Below, piece after piece: positions 1 to 5,938 of a stretch of 13,901 nucleotides of DNA; positions within the stretch are counted from its first letter, which is position 1; the number at the start of each line of letters is the position of its first letter. Below the pieces are notes generated by a model. That model had not been told where the DNA came from. It searched no databases and saw only the letters and a program-made list of their open reading frames with translations. The stretch comes from Candidatus Aenigmatarchaeota archaeon (GTDB taxonomy: Archaea > Aenigmatarchaeota > Aenigmatarchaeia > CG10238-14), in assembly GCA_030672375.1 (NCBI GenBank), contig DAOVGP010000034.1, positions 1 through 13,901 on the forward strand. Direction: 5' to 3'. A program made the position numbers and the translations under genes.

Positions 1-455
1 TTGACTTCAGCATTGAAATTCCTTATAGATTCATGATCATCTTCGATGACTTTCCAGTAGAATTCGCCCACATCGTTGTATCGTCTGACAGCATCCTTTA
101 TTTCGTAAACGATTAAGAATCTCTTCACTTGGTTGTAAGCACTATAATGCCATGTTGCCTTGACGTGTCTGCCATCCTCTTCGATATCGTAAGAAAGTTC
201 TGTATTCGTATCCAAATCCCTTATTTCTATGAAATCTATATCATTAGAACCCTCCTTTTTAAGATCCATGTAAGCCCAAGAGAAACTTCCATCGAAATCA
301 TACGCCCTCTCTTGAGAAACAAAAACTGAACCGTTTTTTTCGAAATTCAAAACTATGTTTATGTACGAATATGAGTAGGATTTTGCAGATATAGCCTCAA
401 TACTTAAAATCGTGAAAATAAAAAATATCGAAACTAATAAAATTGGTCTTTTCAT
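1..455 (-). CDS. DUF2207-like secreted/membrane protein, N-terminal part (cut by window edge)
   Basis: An open frame runs leftwards off the window; about 151 residues are visible. The N-terminus (MKRPILLVSIFFIFTILS, then EAISAKS) is a basic n-region followed by a hydrophobic stretch, so it is a likely signal peptide or anchor. The next part reads as a beta-rich extracytoplasmic domain: a strand with 'NGSVFVSQERAYDFDGSFSWAY', then 'DIDFIEIRDLD' and 'FLIVYEIKDAVRRYNDVGEFYWKVI'. This resembles the N-terminal domain of DUF2207 (COG4907) predicted membrane proteins, whose function is unknown. The expected C-terminal membrane part would lie outside the window. A TATA-like box at 478-486 sits about 26 nt from the ATG at 455, which suggests a leaderless start there. 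An in-frame ATG at 464 (MNTMKRP) is the alternative. The family call is from remembered pattern, moderately sure; the signal peptide is clear. Confidence 0.68.
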   Translation of the reverse strand, partial: MKRPILLVSIFFIFTILSIEAISAKSYSYSYINIVLNFEKNGSVFVSQERAYDFDGSFSWAYMDLKKEGSNDIDFIEIRDLDTNTELSYDIEEDGRHVKATWHYSAYNQVKRFLIVYEIKDAVRRYNDVGEFYWKVIEDDHESIRNFNAEV

Positions 456-477
456 TGTATTCATTAAATAATTTGTA

Positions 478-486
478 CTATAAAAC
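478..486 (-). promoter_or_regulatory. TATA-like box for the DUF2207-like gene
   Basis: On the minus strand the sequence reads GTTTTATAG. Its centre is about 26 nt upstream of the ATG at 455, the spacing expected for an archaeal TATA box to the transcription start. No Shine-Dalgarno site precedes that ATG, so a leaderless mRNA is likely. Confidence 0.45.
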
Positions 487-522
487 TTTACTTTTCTACA
501 AAGTTAACAGTAACTGTTGTTT

Positions 523-753
523 TCAAGCATATCCTACAAGTATAACAGTATAACCTTTTCTTGGTAATTCTTCTATTTTTTTCCTATGTTCTTTCTCTAG
601 GGGTGTTGGAACAAGAAGATAAGCCCCTCCACCATGTCTAACAGAAACTTCGCATTCTGGAAAATATTCTTTTAATGCATCTGCTACGGGTTCTTCGCCG
701 CCTCTCTCTCTCCATTTTCTAATTTCATATTTTGCTACAGATTTAGATTCCAT
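523..753 (-). CDS. Unrecognised 76-aa soluble protein
   Basis: The ATG is preceded by GGTGAT (760-765) with a 6-nt spacer, a good archaeal ribosome binding site, so the frame is probably real. The protein has a charged helical N-terminus (MESKSVAKYEIRKWRERGG), a helix ending 'ALKEYFPE', a strand-like glycine-rich segment 'CEVSVRHGGGAYLLVPTP', a charged helix (EKEHRKKIEELPRKG) and a final strand 'YTVILVGYA'. It therefore looks like a small alpha/beta fold. There is no signal peptide, membrane helix or metal motif, and only one cysteine (C34). I do not recognise the family. It is transcribed away from the 88-aa gene at 862; the shared upstream region holds a dyad at 774-791. No function is assigned. 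Confidence 0.7.
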   Translation of the reverse strand: MESKSVAKYEIRKWRERGGEEPVADALKEYFPECEVSVRHGGGAYLLVPTPLEKEHRKKIEELPRKGYTVILVGYA

Positions 754-773
754 TAATCAATCACCCATTCTTT

Positions 774-791
774 ATGCTTTAACTTAAGCAT
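774..791. repeat. Perfect inverted repeat (dyad) between divergent small genes
   Basis: ATGCTT (774-779), a 6-nt spacer TAACTT, then AAGCAT (786-791): 6-bp perfectly complementary arms. The inner part also contains the palindrome CTTAAG. It lies between the starts of the 76-aa gene (753, minus) and the 88-aa gene (862, plus), about 20 bp from the minus start. An operator for a dimeric regulator is possible; chance occurrence in AT-rich DNA cannot be excluded. Confidence 0.4.
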
Positions 792-861
792 GTTAAACTC
801 TTAAATTTTATCTTCCCAAAAAACATAATAGTTAATTTAATTGAAAATTGGTGGTAGTTGA

Positions 862-1128
862 ATGAAACATTATCATCCAAATTCGAATAAAAGATATAGA
901 CAAAGATTAAAACAAGTTTGTCAACAACTTTTACGTAATTATCCCAAAATCATTCAACCCGAACAAGAAATTGATCATCACGTAAGTCATCCGTTATCAA
1001 ATGTGTTAGTCCTATACGGAAACGATGGGAATATAGGTATTCTTCCATTTCATTTTAAAGTAGGAAATGATAAGGTAGTTGCATATAGCGGACATTTATC
1101 ACCTGACATTTTATGCCTTCTTTTTTAA
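862..1128 (+). CDS. Unrecognised 88-aa histidine-rich protein
   Basis: The ATG is preceded by GGTGGT (850-855) with a 6-nt spacer, and a TATA-like AATTTTATC lies near 804-812, so expression is plausible. The N-terminus is strongly basic and polar (MKHYHPNSNKRYRQRLKQ) and runs into an amphipathic helix (VCQQLLRNYPKII). It is followed by a beta-like part with 'NVLVLYGNDGNIGILPFHF' and 'KVVAYSGHL'. It has eight histidines, including a clustered DHHVSH segment, and two cysteines. The C-terminus ends abruptly at 'ILCLLF' at a T-run; reading the other frames past that point gives no sensible continuation. I recognise no family. Nucleic-acid binding would fit the basic N-terminus, but that is only a guess. 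Confidence 0.6.
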   Translation: MKHYHPNSNKRYRQRLKQVCQQLLRNYPKIIQPEQEIDHHVSHPLSNVLVLYGNDGNIGILPFHFKVGNDKVVAYSGHLSPDILCLLF

Positions 1129-1160
1129 ATTTTCTCAGATTTTATAGACCAATAAACAAC

Positions 1161-1170
1161 TTTTATAAAC
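1161..1170 (+). promoter_or_regulatory. TATA-like box for the DUF6485-DUF59-ferredoxin cluster
   Basis: TTTTATAAAC lies about 43 nt upstream of the ATG at 1209. A start site about 25 nt downstream (near 1190) would leave a short leader containing the GTGAT ribosome-binding site at 1201-1205. No other TATA-like element of this quality lies between the 88-aa gene and 1209. Confidence 0.5.
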
Positions 1171-1208
1171 TTTGATAACGAGAAGAAAATAATATTTATT
1201 GTGATATT

Positions 1209-1403
1209 ATGGAATGTAAAAAACCTGAAAACTTGGAAAATTGTCCGTGTACTTATCCGGGTTGTAATAAAAAAGGCATTTGTTGTGAATGCCTCAAAGA
1301 TCATCTGAGTAGAAGAGAATTACCTGCATGTTGTTTTCCACCTGAAGTAGAAAAGACTTATGATAGGTCTATAGAAAGGTTTATACAAGTAATGAGTAAA
1401 TGA
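1209..1403 (+). CDS. DUF6485 family small cysteine-rich protein
   Basis: This is a 64-aa cytosolic protein with eight cysteines (C3, C13, C15, C19, C25, C26, C28, C41, with C42 adjacent to C41, making nine in all) arranged as ENCPCTYPGC, GICCEC and LPACCFP. The pattern 'C.CTY..C...G.CCECL..H....ELPAC.FP...EKTYDRSI..F' matches what I recall of DUF6485, small proteins of unknown function found in archaea and anaerobic bacteria. The cysteine pairs look like a metal or Fe-S/zinc site, but no experimental role is known to me. The start is ATG with GTGAT 3 nt upstream. The stop is separated from the next ATG (Fe-S assembly factor) by a single base, so the two are almost certainly co-translated; this suggests a link to thiol, metal or Fe-S chemistry. 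Confidence 0.82.
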   Translation: MECKKPENLENCPCTYPGCNKKGICCECLKDHLSRRELPACCFPPEVEKTYDRSIERFIQVMSK

Positions 1404-1404
1404 G

Positions 1405-1704
1405 ATGGTAACAAAAGAAGATGTCATGAAAGCCTTGAAAGAATGTTACGACCCTGAGATCGGCATGAGTATAGTCGATTTAGGTTTTATATACGGTGTT
1501 AAGGTTGATAAAAACAAAATCCACATAAAGATGACTCTAACAACTCCAAGATGCCCGATGCATTCTTTCATAGTTGAAGATGTTAGAGATAAGGTAAAGA
1601 AATTAAAGGGTGTGGAAGAAGTTAATGTTGAACTGGTCTGGAATCCACCTTGGACTCCAGATAGAATGTCTGACAAAGCAAAGAAAAAGTTGGGGTTTGA
1701 ATAA
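1405..1704 (+). CDS. DUF59/MIP18-family metal-sulfur cluster assembly factor
   Basis: This 99-aa protein is a complete DUF59 (FeS_assembly_P, MIP18/PaaD/SufT-like) domain. The diagnostic motifs are DPE at 16-18, DLGFIY at 25-30 and TTPRCP at 46-51, which carries the conserved cysteine C50. The C-terminal tail around 78-99 (VWNPPWTPDRMSDKAKKKLG) is the typical VW-PPW-P end. Members of the family act in the cytoplasm in Fe-S cluster maturation or carriage together with SUF or Mrp/ApbC proteins; which clients it serves here cannot be read from the sequence. It starts one base after the DUF6485 stop and is followed 33 nt later by a ferredoxin, which could be a client. Neighbouring suf genes are not in the window. 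Confidence 0.9.
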   Translation: MVTKEDVMKALKECYDPEIGMSIVDLGFIYGVKVDKNKIHIKMTLTTPRCPMHSFIVEDVRDKVKKLKGVEEVNVELVWNPPWTPDRMSDKAKKKLGFE

Positions 1705-1737
1705 ATTATTAACCAAAATATTTAAGGGGGATGACGA

Positions 1738-1932
1738 ATGACAAAATTCAAGATAGTACAGAACATGGATGTTTGTATTGGTTGCGGTGCCTGTGCATCT
1801 GTCTGTCCAAAAAACTGGGTAATGAAAGGGGATAAAGCCCATCCTAAGGAAACAAAATTGGATGATATCGGATGTAACCAAGAAGCAGTTGATGTGTGCC
1901 CTGTCCAATGTATAAAAATAGAAAAGGTATAA
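1738..1932 (+). CDS. Ferredoxin, single [4Fe-4S] cluster
   Basis: This is a 64-aa electron carrier. The cluster motif is C13-I-G-C16-G-A-C19-A-S-V-C23-P, and the distal cysteine C54 is in VDVCPVQC. The spacing aligns with Pyrococcus furiosus ferredoxin (remembered): C13, C16, C19 and C54 would bind one [4Fe-4S] cluster. C23 and C46 fall at the positions of that protein's disulfide pair. Unlike P. furiosus ferredoxin, which has Asp at the second ligand position, this one has Cys16, so a full four-cysteine cluster is expected. C58 is extra. The start is supported by GGGGGATGA just upstream (about 1726-1734). It is the last gene of the DUF6485-DUF59-ferredoxin cluster and ends 6 nt before the convergent KaiC-like gene; a T6 run at 1942-1947 may end transcription. 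Confidence 0.93.
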   Translation: MTKFKIVQNMDVCIGCGACASVCPKNWVMKGDKAHPKETKLDDIGCNQEAVDVCPVQCIKIEKV

Positions 1933-1938
1933 ACAAGA

Positions 1939-2604
1939 TCATTTTTTAATGACTAAACCATTCTTTGTTATCGATAAAGGATAAATGTCTGTCCCATGAT
2001 CAGTTCTTCTCATCTTCCTTATCGTCAAACTTCTAGGAACTCCTCCAGCAGCGAACTCTAGATAATGTAAAATAACTATACTATCGGCTAAGAACTCTTC
2101 AATACCAAACCTACTCAAAGTTTTAGTTCCCTCTGGGATTTCTGACAACAATAGACTCGTTACATCTGATTTTTTTAATTGACTTAAGAATTCAGATATT
2201 TCTGCTCTAATCGCTATCTTATCCAACCTTGAAGCAACTAGAGTCAATGTATCTAACACGAATCTTTTAGCTTTTATCTCGTTGATCTTCTCAGTAACTA
2301 CGACTGGTAGTTCTTCAAGCTTCCAACTTGGTAGATACTCTATGATACATTTTTTCTCTTCGATATACTGATCAAATCTCCATCCAAAACCCCTGACATC
2401 ATCAAATATGTTTTCTGGTTCCTGCTCTAAGCTTATGTATACACCATTCTCCCCATTTTGAAGACCGTGCCATATGTACTGTAGACCGAAGATTGACTTC
2501 CCTGTACCAGTCGCACCAGAGACAAGATTGATGGAGTTTTTAACAAATCCTCCCTCGATTAGCTCATCCAAACCAGGAATACCAGAACTGACTCGCCCAG
2601 TCAT
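1939..2604 (-). CDS. KaiC-like RecA-superfamily ATPase (single domain)
   Basis: This is a 221-aa single-domain KaiC/RadA-type ATPase. It begins with the typical 'SSGIPGLDELIEGGF', has Walker A GATGTGKS at 30-37, a segment YISLEQEPENIF at 56-67 carrying the catalytic-carboxylate position, a Walker B strand RFVLDTL near 113-119, and the KaiC C-terminal signature IRKMRRTDHGTDIYPLSI. Where cyanobacterial KaiC has two adjacent glutamates, this protein has E60-Q61, so the second is Gln. Archaeal KaiC-like proteins are implicated in signalling and motility control and other regulation, but roles differ and none can be assigned here. There is no Shine-Dalgarno site at the ATG; a TATA-like box at 2621-2632 about 24 nt upstream suggests a leaderless mRNA. 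It lies 61 nt downstream of the 148-aa gene on the same strand. Confidence 0.9.
   Translation of the reverse strand: MTGRVSSGIPGLDELIEGGFVKNSINLVSGATGTGKSIFGLQYIWHGLQNGENGVYISLEQEPENIFDDVRGFGWRFDQYIEEKKCIIEYLPSWKLEELPVVVTEKINEIKAKRFVLDTLTLVASRLDKIAIRAEISEFLSQLKKSDVTSLLLSEIPEGTKTLSRFGIEEFLADSIVILHYLEFAAGGVPRSLTIRKMRRTDHGTDIYPLSITKNGLVIKK
1942..1947 (+). terminator. T-run after the ferredoxin gene
   Basis: There is a run of six T on the plus strand, 10 nt past the ferredoxin stop and inside the last codons of the opposing KaiC-like gene. Archaeal termination commonly uses short T-runs without a hairpin; there is no hairpin here. Weak support. Confidence 0.3.
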
Positions 2605-2620
2605 AATATAATTTTGTTGT

Positions 2621-2632
2621 CGATATATTAAA
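2621..2632 (-). promoter_or_regulatory. TATA-like box for the KaiC-like gene
   Basis: The minus strand reads TTTAATATATCG, centred about 24 nt from the ATG at 2604, and no ribosome-binding site follows. This fits an independent, leaderless promoter even though the 148-aa gene lies upstream in the same direction. Confidence 0.45.
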
Positions 2633-2665
2633 TTATCTGTCCGGTAGAAAAGATTTGAGAGGTTT

Positions 2666-3112
2666 TCAAATTATTTTGACGTTTGATCTTTTCAGTTCAT
2701 TGAGAAATAGCTCATAGGTTGGTAAAGTAATCTTGCTTTTAAATTCCCCTTCCAAACTAAGAATTTCTTCAAAACTATTGCTCTTCAGGGTTTTTTTGAT
2801 TAAATCTCTACCATTCATCCCAATCTTCCTAACATCATTCGGTTCTATTTTTTCATACCTTGAAGACACCAAACTCAAAATCTTGTCTATGTTATTAGTG
2901 ATTATTGCCTTGTATCCGTCCAAAAACTTTCTTTGAGTAGTCAATGCGTTCATTTCTCTTTTTACTCCTATCAGGTTATTCTTCAGTTGATCATCTTTTC
3001 CTCTCAGGATTAAACTATCACAGTAATTGTACAGAAATCTTTTTGTATCAAACAGTTCTTGAGTAGTTACACAAAGACCTATTGACCTGATTTCATTGAG
3101 TGTTAGAACCAT
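2666..3112 (-). CDS. Unrecognised 148-aa helical protein upstream of the KaiC-like gene
   Basis: The frame is preceded by GGTG (3116-3119) just before the ATG, supporting translation. The protein is predicted by eye to be mostly alpha-helical and charged, without signal peptide or membrane segment. A middle segment (about 35-75) rich in K, R, E, L and Q (QLKNNLIGVKREMNALTTQR) could form a short coiled coil. A later 'IEPNDVRKIGMNGRDLIKK' and 'SLEGEFKSKITLPTYELFLNEL' follow. The only cysteines, C14 and C31, are in the N-terminal part and do not form a CxxC pair. I do not recognise a family. It shares strand with the KaiC-like ATPase 61 nt downstream and could be its partner, but the downstream gene may have its own promoter. 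It diverges from aIF5B. Confidence 0.7.
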   Translation of the reverse strand: MVLTLNEIRSIGLCVTTQELFDTKRFLYNYCDSLILRGKDDQLKNNLIGVKREMNALTTQRKFLDGYKAIITNNIDKILSLVSSRYEKIEPNDVRKIGMNGRDLIKKTLKSNSFEEILSLEGEFKSKITLPTYELFLNELKRSNVKII

Positions 3113-3198
3113 AACACCAGTATAAATGTTGATTTGAAATAATAAATATAATATTTTTAAAATTCACATATCACTGGAAAGAAGTAAGGTGGGGAGAT
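3113..3198. promoter_or_regulatory. Divergent promoter region: 148-aa gene / aIF5B
   Basis: This 86-nt AT-rich spacer has back-to-back TATA-like sequence at 3142-3164 (AAATATAATATTTTTAAAAT region). To the right, a start near 3184 would lead into the strong ribosome-binding site GGTGGGGAGAT (3189 onwards) just before the aIF5B ATG at 3199. To the left, TATATTTATT serves the 148-aa gene. Exact start sites cannot be read. Confidence 0.5.
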
Positions 3199-4929
3199 AT
3201 GACAATAAGACAACCAATCGTGGCTCTACTCGGGCATGTAGACCATGGAAAAACACTTTTATTAGATTCGATTAGAGGTACGACTGTGCAAATGGGTGAA
3301 GCTGGTGGTATCACACAGCACATCGGTGCATCTTTCATCCCGATAGATATTATCAAAAAATTCTGTGGGCCTTTACTCGACAAATTAAAGATTGAAGTCA
3401 CGATTCCTGGTTTACTGTTTATAGATACACCCGGACACGAAGCCTTCATTACATTAAGGAGAAGAGGGGGTTCTGTTGCTGACCTAGCTATATTAGTTGT
3501 TGATATAAACGAAGGATTTCAACCACAAACAGAAGAGTCTTTGAATTTCTTGAAACAATTCAAAACACCTTTTCTTGTTACAGCTACTAAGATTGATCTA
3601 ATTCCTGGTTGGTATCCTCATAAAAATGAATGTTTCATGGATAGTTTTAAAAAACAGGGTGAAGGTATCCAAGAAGATTTGGAAAATAAAATTTACGAAC
3701 TAATAGCTCAATTATCTCAACATGGATTCGAAGCAGAAAGATTCGATAGGGTTCTTGATTTTAAAAAACAGATTACTATAATCCCAACATCTGGAAAAAC
3801 AGGTGAAGGTATTCCTGAATTATTAATGATGTTAACTGGTTTAGCACAAAGGTTCCTGAAAGAAAGATTAGAAGTTTCAAATGAATGTAGAGGAACAGTA
3901 TTAGAAATTAAAGAACTTAAGGGTTTGGGAACAACGATAGACGCAATAATATATGATGGAACAGTAAAACGTGGAAATCATCTGATTATTGGTGGGGAAG
4001 AGCCTACAGTGACAAAGATAAAGGCATTGTTAAGACCTGCTGATTTAAAAGAGTTAAGAGTCGAGAAAAAATTTGATTCTGTGAAAGAAGTTCATGCAGC
4101 CGCTGGAATAAAAATATCAGCACCAAACCTTGAAAACGTTATTGCTGGAAGCCCCATAATTTGTGTTTCTACTTCATCAAAAATAGATGAAGCCAAGCAG
4201 ATCGTACAAAAAGAAGTTGAAGAGGTTGAATTCTCTGCGGAAGGAGAAGGTGTTATTGCGAAAGCAGATACACTCGGGGGTTTGGAAGCTTTGATAAAGT
4301 TGTTAAAGGATAATGGAATTCCAATCAAAAAAGCGGAAGTAGGAGCAGTAACAAAACAAGACATAATTGAATTAGATCCTTTAAAGAACGAATTAAGAAA
4401 AGTGGTTCTCGCTTTCAATGTAAACGTATTGTCAGAAGCTGAAACCATGGCGAGAGATCATAAGATAGGGATTTTCAAGAATGACATTATCTTTAGGTTA
4501 ATAGAAGATTATCAGGAATGGTGTTCTAAAGAAAAAGAAAGAAGAGAATTAGAGAAATTAGAAAAAGTTGTTAGACCATGTAGGTTCAGAATTCTTCCTG
4601 GGTTTGTCTTCAGAAAACGAAAGCCAGCTGTATTCGGTGTTGTGATTTTGGCGGGTGTTTTAAAATCCAATACACCTATTCAAAAAGAAGATGGTAAAGA
4701 TGTCGGGAAAGTAAAAAAAATTGAAAAGGAAGGTAAGACCATAGATTCAGCAAAGACAGGGGACAAGGTTGCCTTGTCGATGAATGAACCTACTGTAGGC
4801 AGACAAATAAATGAAGGTGAAGTTTTAATTTCTGTAATTACTCGTACCAATGTGAAGAGGCTTAAGGAGATTTGGAATAGATTACAAGACGATGAGAAAC
4901 AATTGTTGAGAGAGTGGAATTTAGTTTAA
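3199..4929 (+). CDS. infB: Translation initiation factor aIF5B (IF2-type GTPase)
   Basis: This 576-aa GTPase promotes subunit joining and initiator-tRNA handling on the ribosome. G1 is GHVDHGKT at 12-19, switch I GITQHIGA at 37-44, G3 DTPGHE at 76-81, G4 TKID at 130-133 followed by the archaeal LIPGW, and G5 near T197-S198-G199-K200 leading into TGEGIPELL. Then come domain II (about 230-340), domain III (about 350-440, with EGEGVIAKADTLGGLEALI) and domain IV (about 460-576) with the archaeal-type C-terminal helix. The length and the absence of a long N-terminal extension fit archaeal aIF5B rather than bacterial IF2. The usual G4 NKxD is TKID here, an uncommon but chemically tolerable change seen in other GTPase families such as SRP. 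No intein. A strong GGTGGGGAG site fixes the start. The 3' end overlaps the opposing phosphoesterase gene by 4 nt. Confidence 0.97.
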   Translation: MTIRQPIVALLGHVDHGKTLLLDSIRGTTVQMGEAGGITQHIGASFIPIDIIKKFCGPLLDKLKIEVTIPGLLFIDTPGHEAFITLRRRGGSVADLAILVVDINEGFQPQTEESLNFLKQFKTPFLVTATKIDLIPGWYPHKNECFMDSFKKQGEGIQEDLENKIYELIAQLSQHGFEAERFDRVLDFKKQITIIPTSGKTGEGIPELLMMLTGLAQRFLKERLEVSNECRGTVLEIKELKGLGTTIDAIIYDGTVKRGNHLIIGGEEPTVTKIKALLRPADLKELRVEKKFDSVKEVHAAAGIKISAPNLENVIAGSPIICVSTSSKIDEAKQIVQKEVEEVEFSAEGEGVIAKADTLGGLEALIKLLKDNGIPIKKAEVGAVTKQDIIELDPLKNELRKVVLAFNVNVLSEAETMARDHKIGIFKNDIIFRLIEDYQEWCSKEKERRELEKLEKVVRPCRFRILPGFVFRKRKPAVFGVVILAGVLKSNTPIQKEDGKDVGKVKKIEKEGKTIDSAKTGDKVALSMNEPTVGRQINEGEVLISVITRTNVKRLKEIWNRLQDDEKQLLREWNLV

Positions 4930-5678
4930 TGAATATTCTTCAACTCACCTAGAAAAGTTCCATCTAACAAATACAACTCACTCTCATCCATATCAATAAA
5001 TTCATTCTTCAATAAAGGACCTAAAAGCTCATCACTAGTTTTCTTAACATTGACAGGGGTTCCTCCCAATAGATTATTGAAAGCTGGCATGATTATCACT
5101 TCTAATTTACCTGTCTTCTTAATTTTATATCTCTTCTTTATCATTTCTTGATGTATCCTACCTTTTATCCAGACGGGTTTTATTATCCTATAACCAAATT
5201 TATCCTTGAATTGAATCATAGGATGAATATGAGAGATTATCAGATAATCACATGAAAATATTTCTTTGGATGGCCAAGTATGACCGTGATTGAAACCAAA
5301 CTTTCCTATTTTGAACCCTCTAGAACCATGGATTTTTACCCCCTTTGGTGATAATTCTTTCAAGTATGTGTCATGATTTCCCAAACAGATATCTATTTTT
5401 ACCATTTTAGACAGACTTTCTAAGAATTTAGGAATTTCTTTCATCTCTTGATAATTCACACCTAGAACATCATGCTTAACATCACCCAAGATAACTAAAC
5501 GCTTTGCTTTTGTCTGTTCGATCAATTTCTTAATAGTCCTTTTCATCTTTGAAACTTGACTAGGGATGTTTATCCCAGACTTGTACATTTCGTATTCTAT
5601 ACCTATGTGTAAATCTGCTATAACTAAAGCCTTTATTTCCTCGATAAATAACGCTGGGTAATTCTTTATGAATCTCAT
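4926..5678 (-). CDS. COG1407 metallophosphoesterase (PdeM-like)
   Basis: This 250-aa calcineurin-type phosphoesterase has a complete set of metal ligands: D22-L-H24 (ADLHIG), GDVKHD with D66, GNHD at 100-103, FNHGHTWP with H131 and H133, and SHIHP with H150 and H152. The order, with GH-T-W-P following the GNHD block, is that of COG1407 predicted phosphoesterases (ICC-like). This group includes archaeal proteins often found near Lhr-type helicases and the bacterial ligase-associated PdeM nuclease. The substrate is not established; DNA or RNA phosphodiester cleavage is plausible. The C-terminal third (from about 175) has the KPVWIKGR and IIMPAFNNLLGGTPVN segments of the family. It starts 10 nt after the 59-aa membrane-protein stop, without a clear ribosome-binding site, suggesting coupled translation. 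It overlaps infB tail to tail. Confidence 0.9.
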   Translation of the reverse strand: MRFIKNYPALFIEEIKALVIADLHIGIEYEMYKSGINIPSQVSKMKRTIKKLIEQTKAKRLVILGDVKHDVLGVNYQEMKEIPKFLESLSKMVKIDICLGNHDTYLKELSPKGVKIHGSRGFKIGKFGFNHGHTWPSKEIFSCDYLIISHIHPMIQFKDKFGYRIIKPVWIKGRIHQEMIKKRYKIKKTGKLEVIIMPAFNNLLGGTPVNVKKTSDELLGPLLKNEFIDMDESELYLLDGTFLGELKNIH

Positions 5679-5688
5679 TTAAGATCTA

Positions 5689-5868
5689 TTAACGACCAGT
5701 TTTTTCTAATATAAATGTTGCGACAACAACCCAGATACCAAACATTACCGGTTGTATTATGTAGATGGAAAGGGGGAAACTGGGTATGTATCCTATTACA
5801 AACGAACCAATGAAGATATGTAATAACCCCGCTATCACTCCTGAAAGAAAGTCTCTTAAGCTAACCAT
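5689..5868 (-). CDS. 59-aa two-helix small membrane protein
   Basis: This short gene is easily overlooked. The ATG at 5868 is preceded by GAGGTGAT (5875-5882) with a 6-nt spacer, one of the best ribosome-binding sites in the window. The 59 residues read as a short basic N-terminus (MVSLRDFLSG), a hydrophobic segment at about 11-28 (VIAGLLHIFIGSFVIGYI), a loop with prolines (PSFPLS), and a second hydrophobic segment at about 35-54 (IYIIQPVMFGIWVVVATFIL), ending in EKTGR. That gives two transmembrane helices. It stops 10 nt before the COG1407 phosphoesterase start on the same strand, so the two are likely one transcription unit. It shares its upstream region with the divergent herA. I know no family for it. 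The translation signal and hydrophobic periodicity make me fairly confident that it is a gene. Confidence 0.75.
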   Translation of the reverse strand: MVSLRDFLSGVIAGLLHIFIGSFVIGYIPSFPLSIYIIQPVMFGIWVVVATFILEKTGR

Positions 5869-5900
5869 TTTTAAATCACCTCAAAATTAATTTTATGAAA

Positions 5901-5914
5901 CTTAACTTTTATCT
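5901..5914. promoter_or_regulatory. Shared TATA-like element between herA and the small-membrane-protein operon
   Basis: The element CTTAACTTTTATCT contains CTTTTATC on the plus strand, about 27 nt before the herA ATG (5939), fitting a leaderless herA transcript. Read on the minus strand it is GATAAAAG, at suitable distance from a start site near 5885 that would include the GAGGTGAT site of the 59-aa gene. One AT-rich box may thus serve both directions. Confidence 0.42.
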
Positions 5915-5938
5915 TTTTGAAGGATAATAATTTAACCT

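Noticed and set aside
129..329. Plus-strand 66-aa frame
   Set aside because: It lies inside the DUF2207-like gene on the opposite strand, which has a signal peptide and domain-like sequence; the plus frame looks like a shadow.
1095..1160. Frameshifted continuation of the 88-aa protein
   Set aside because: Reading the other two frames past the T-run near 1120 gives stops within about a dozen codons and no domain-like sequence, so a natural stop is more likely.
1738..1932. Two-cluster (2[4Fe-4S]) ferredoxin
   Set aside because: Only one CxxCxxCxxxCP motif is present; the second half has C46, C54 and C58 in the pattern of single-cluster archaeal ferredoxins.
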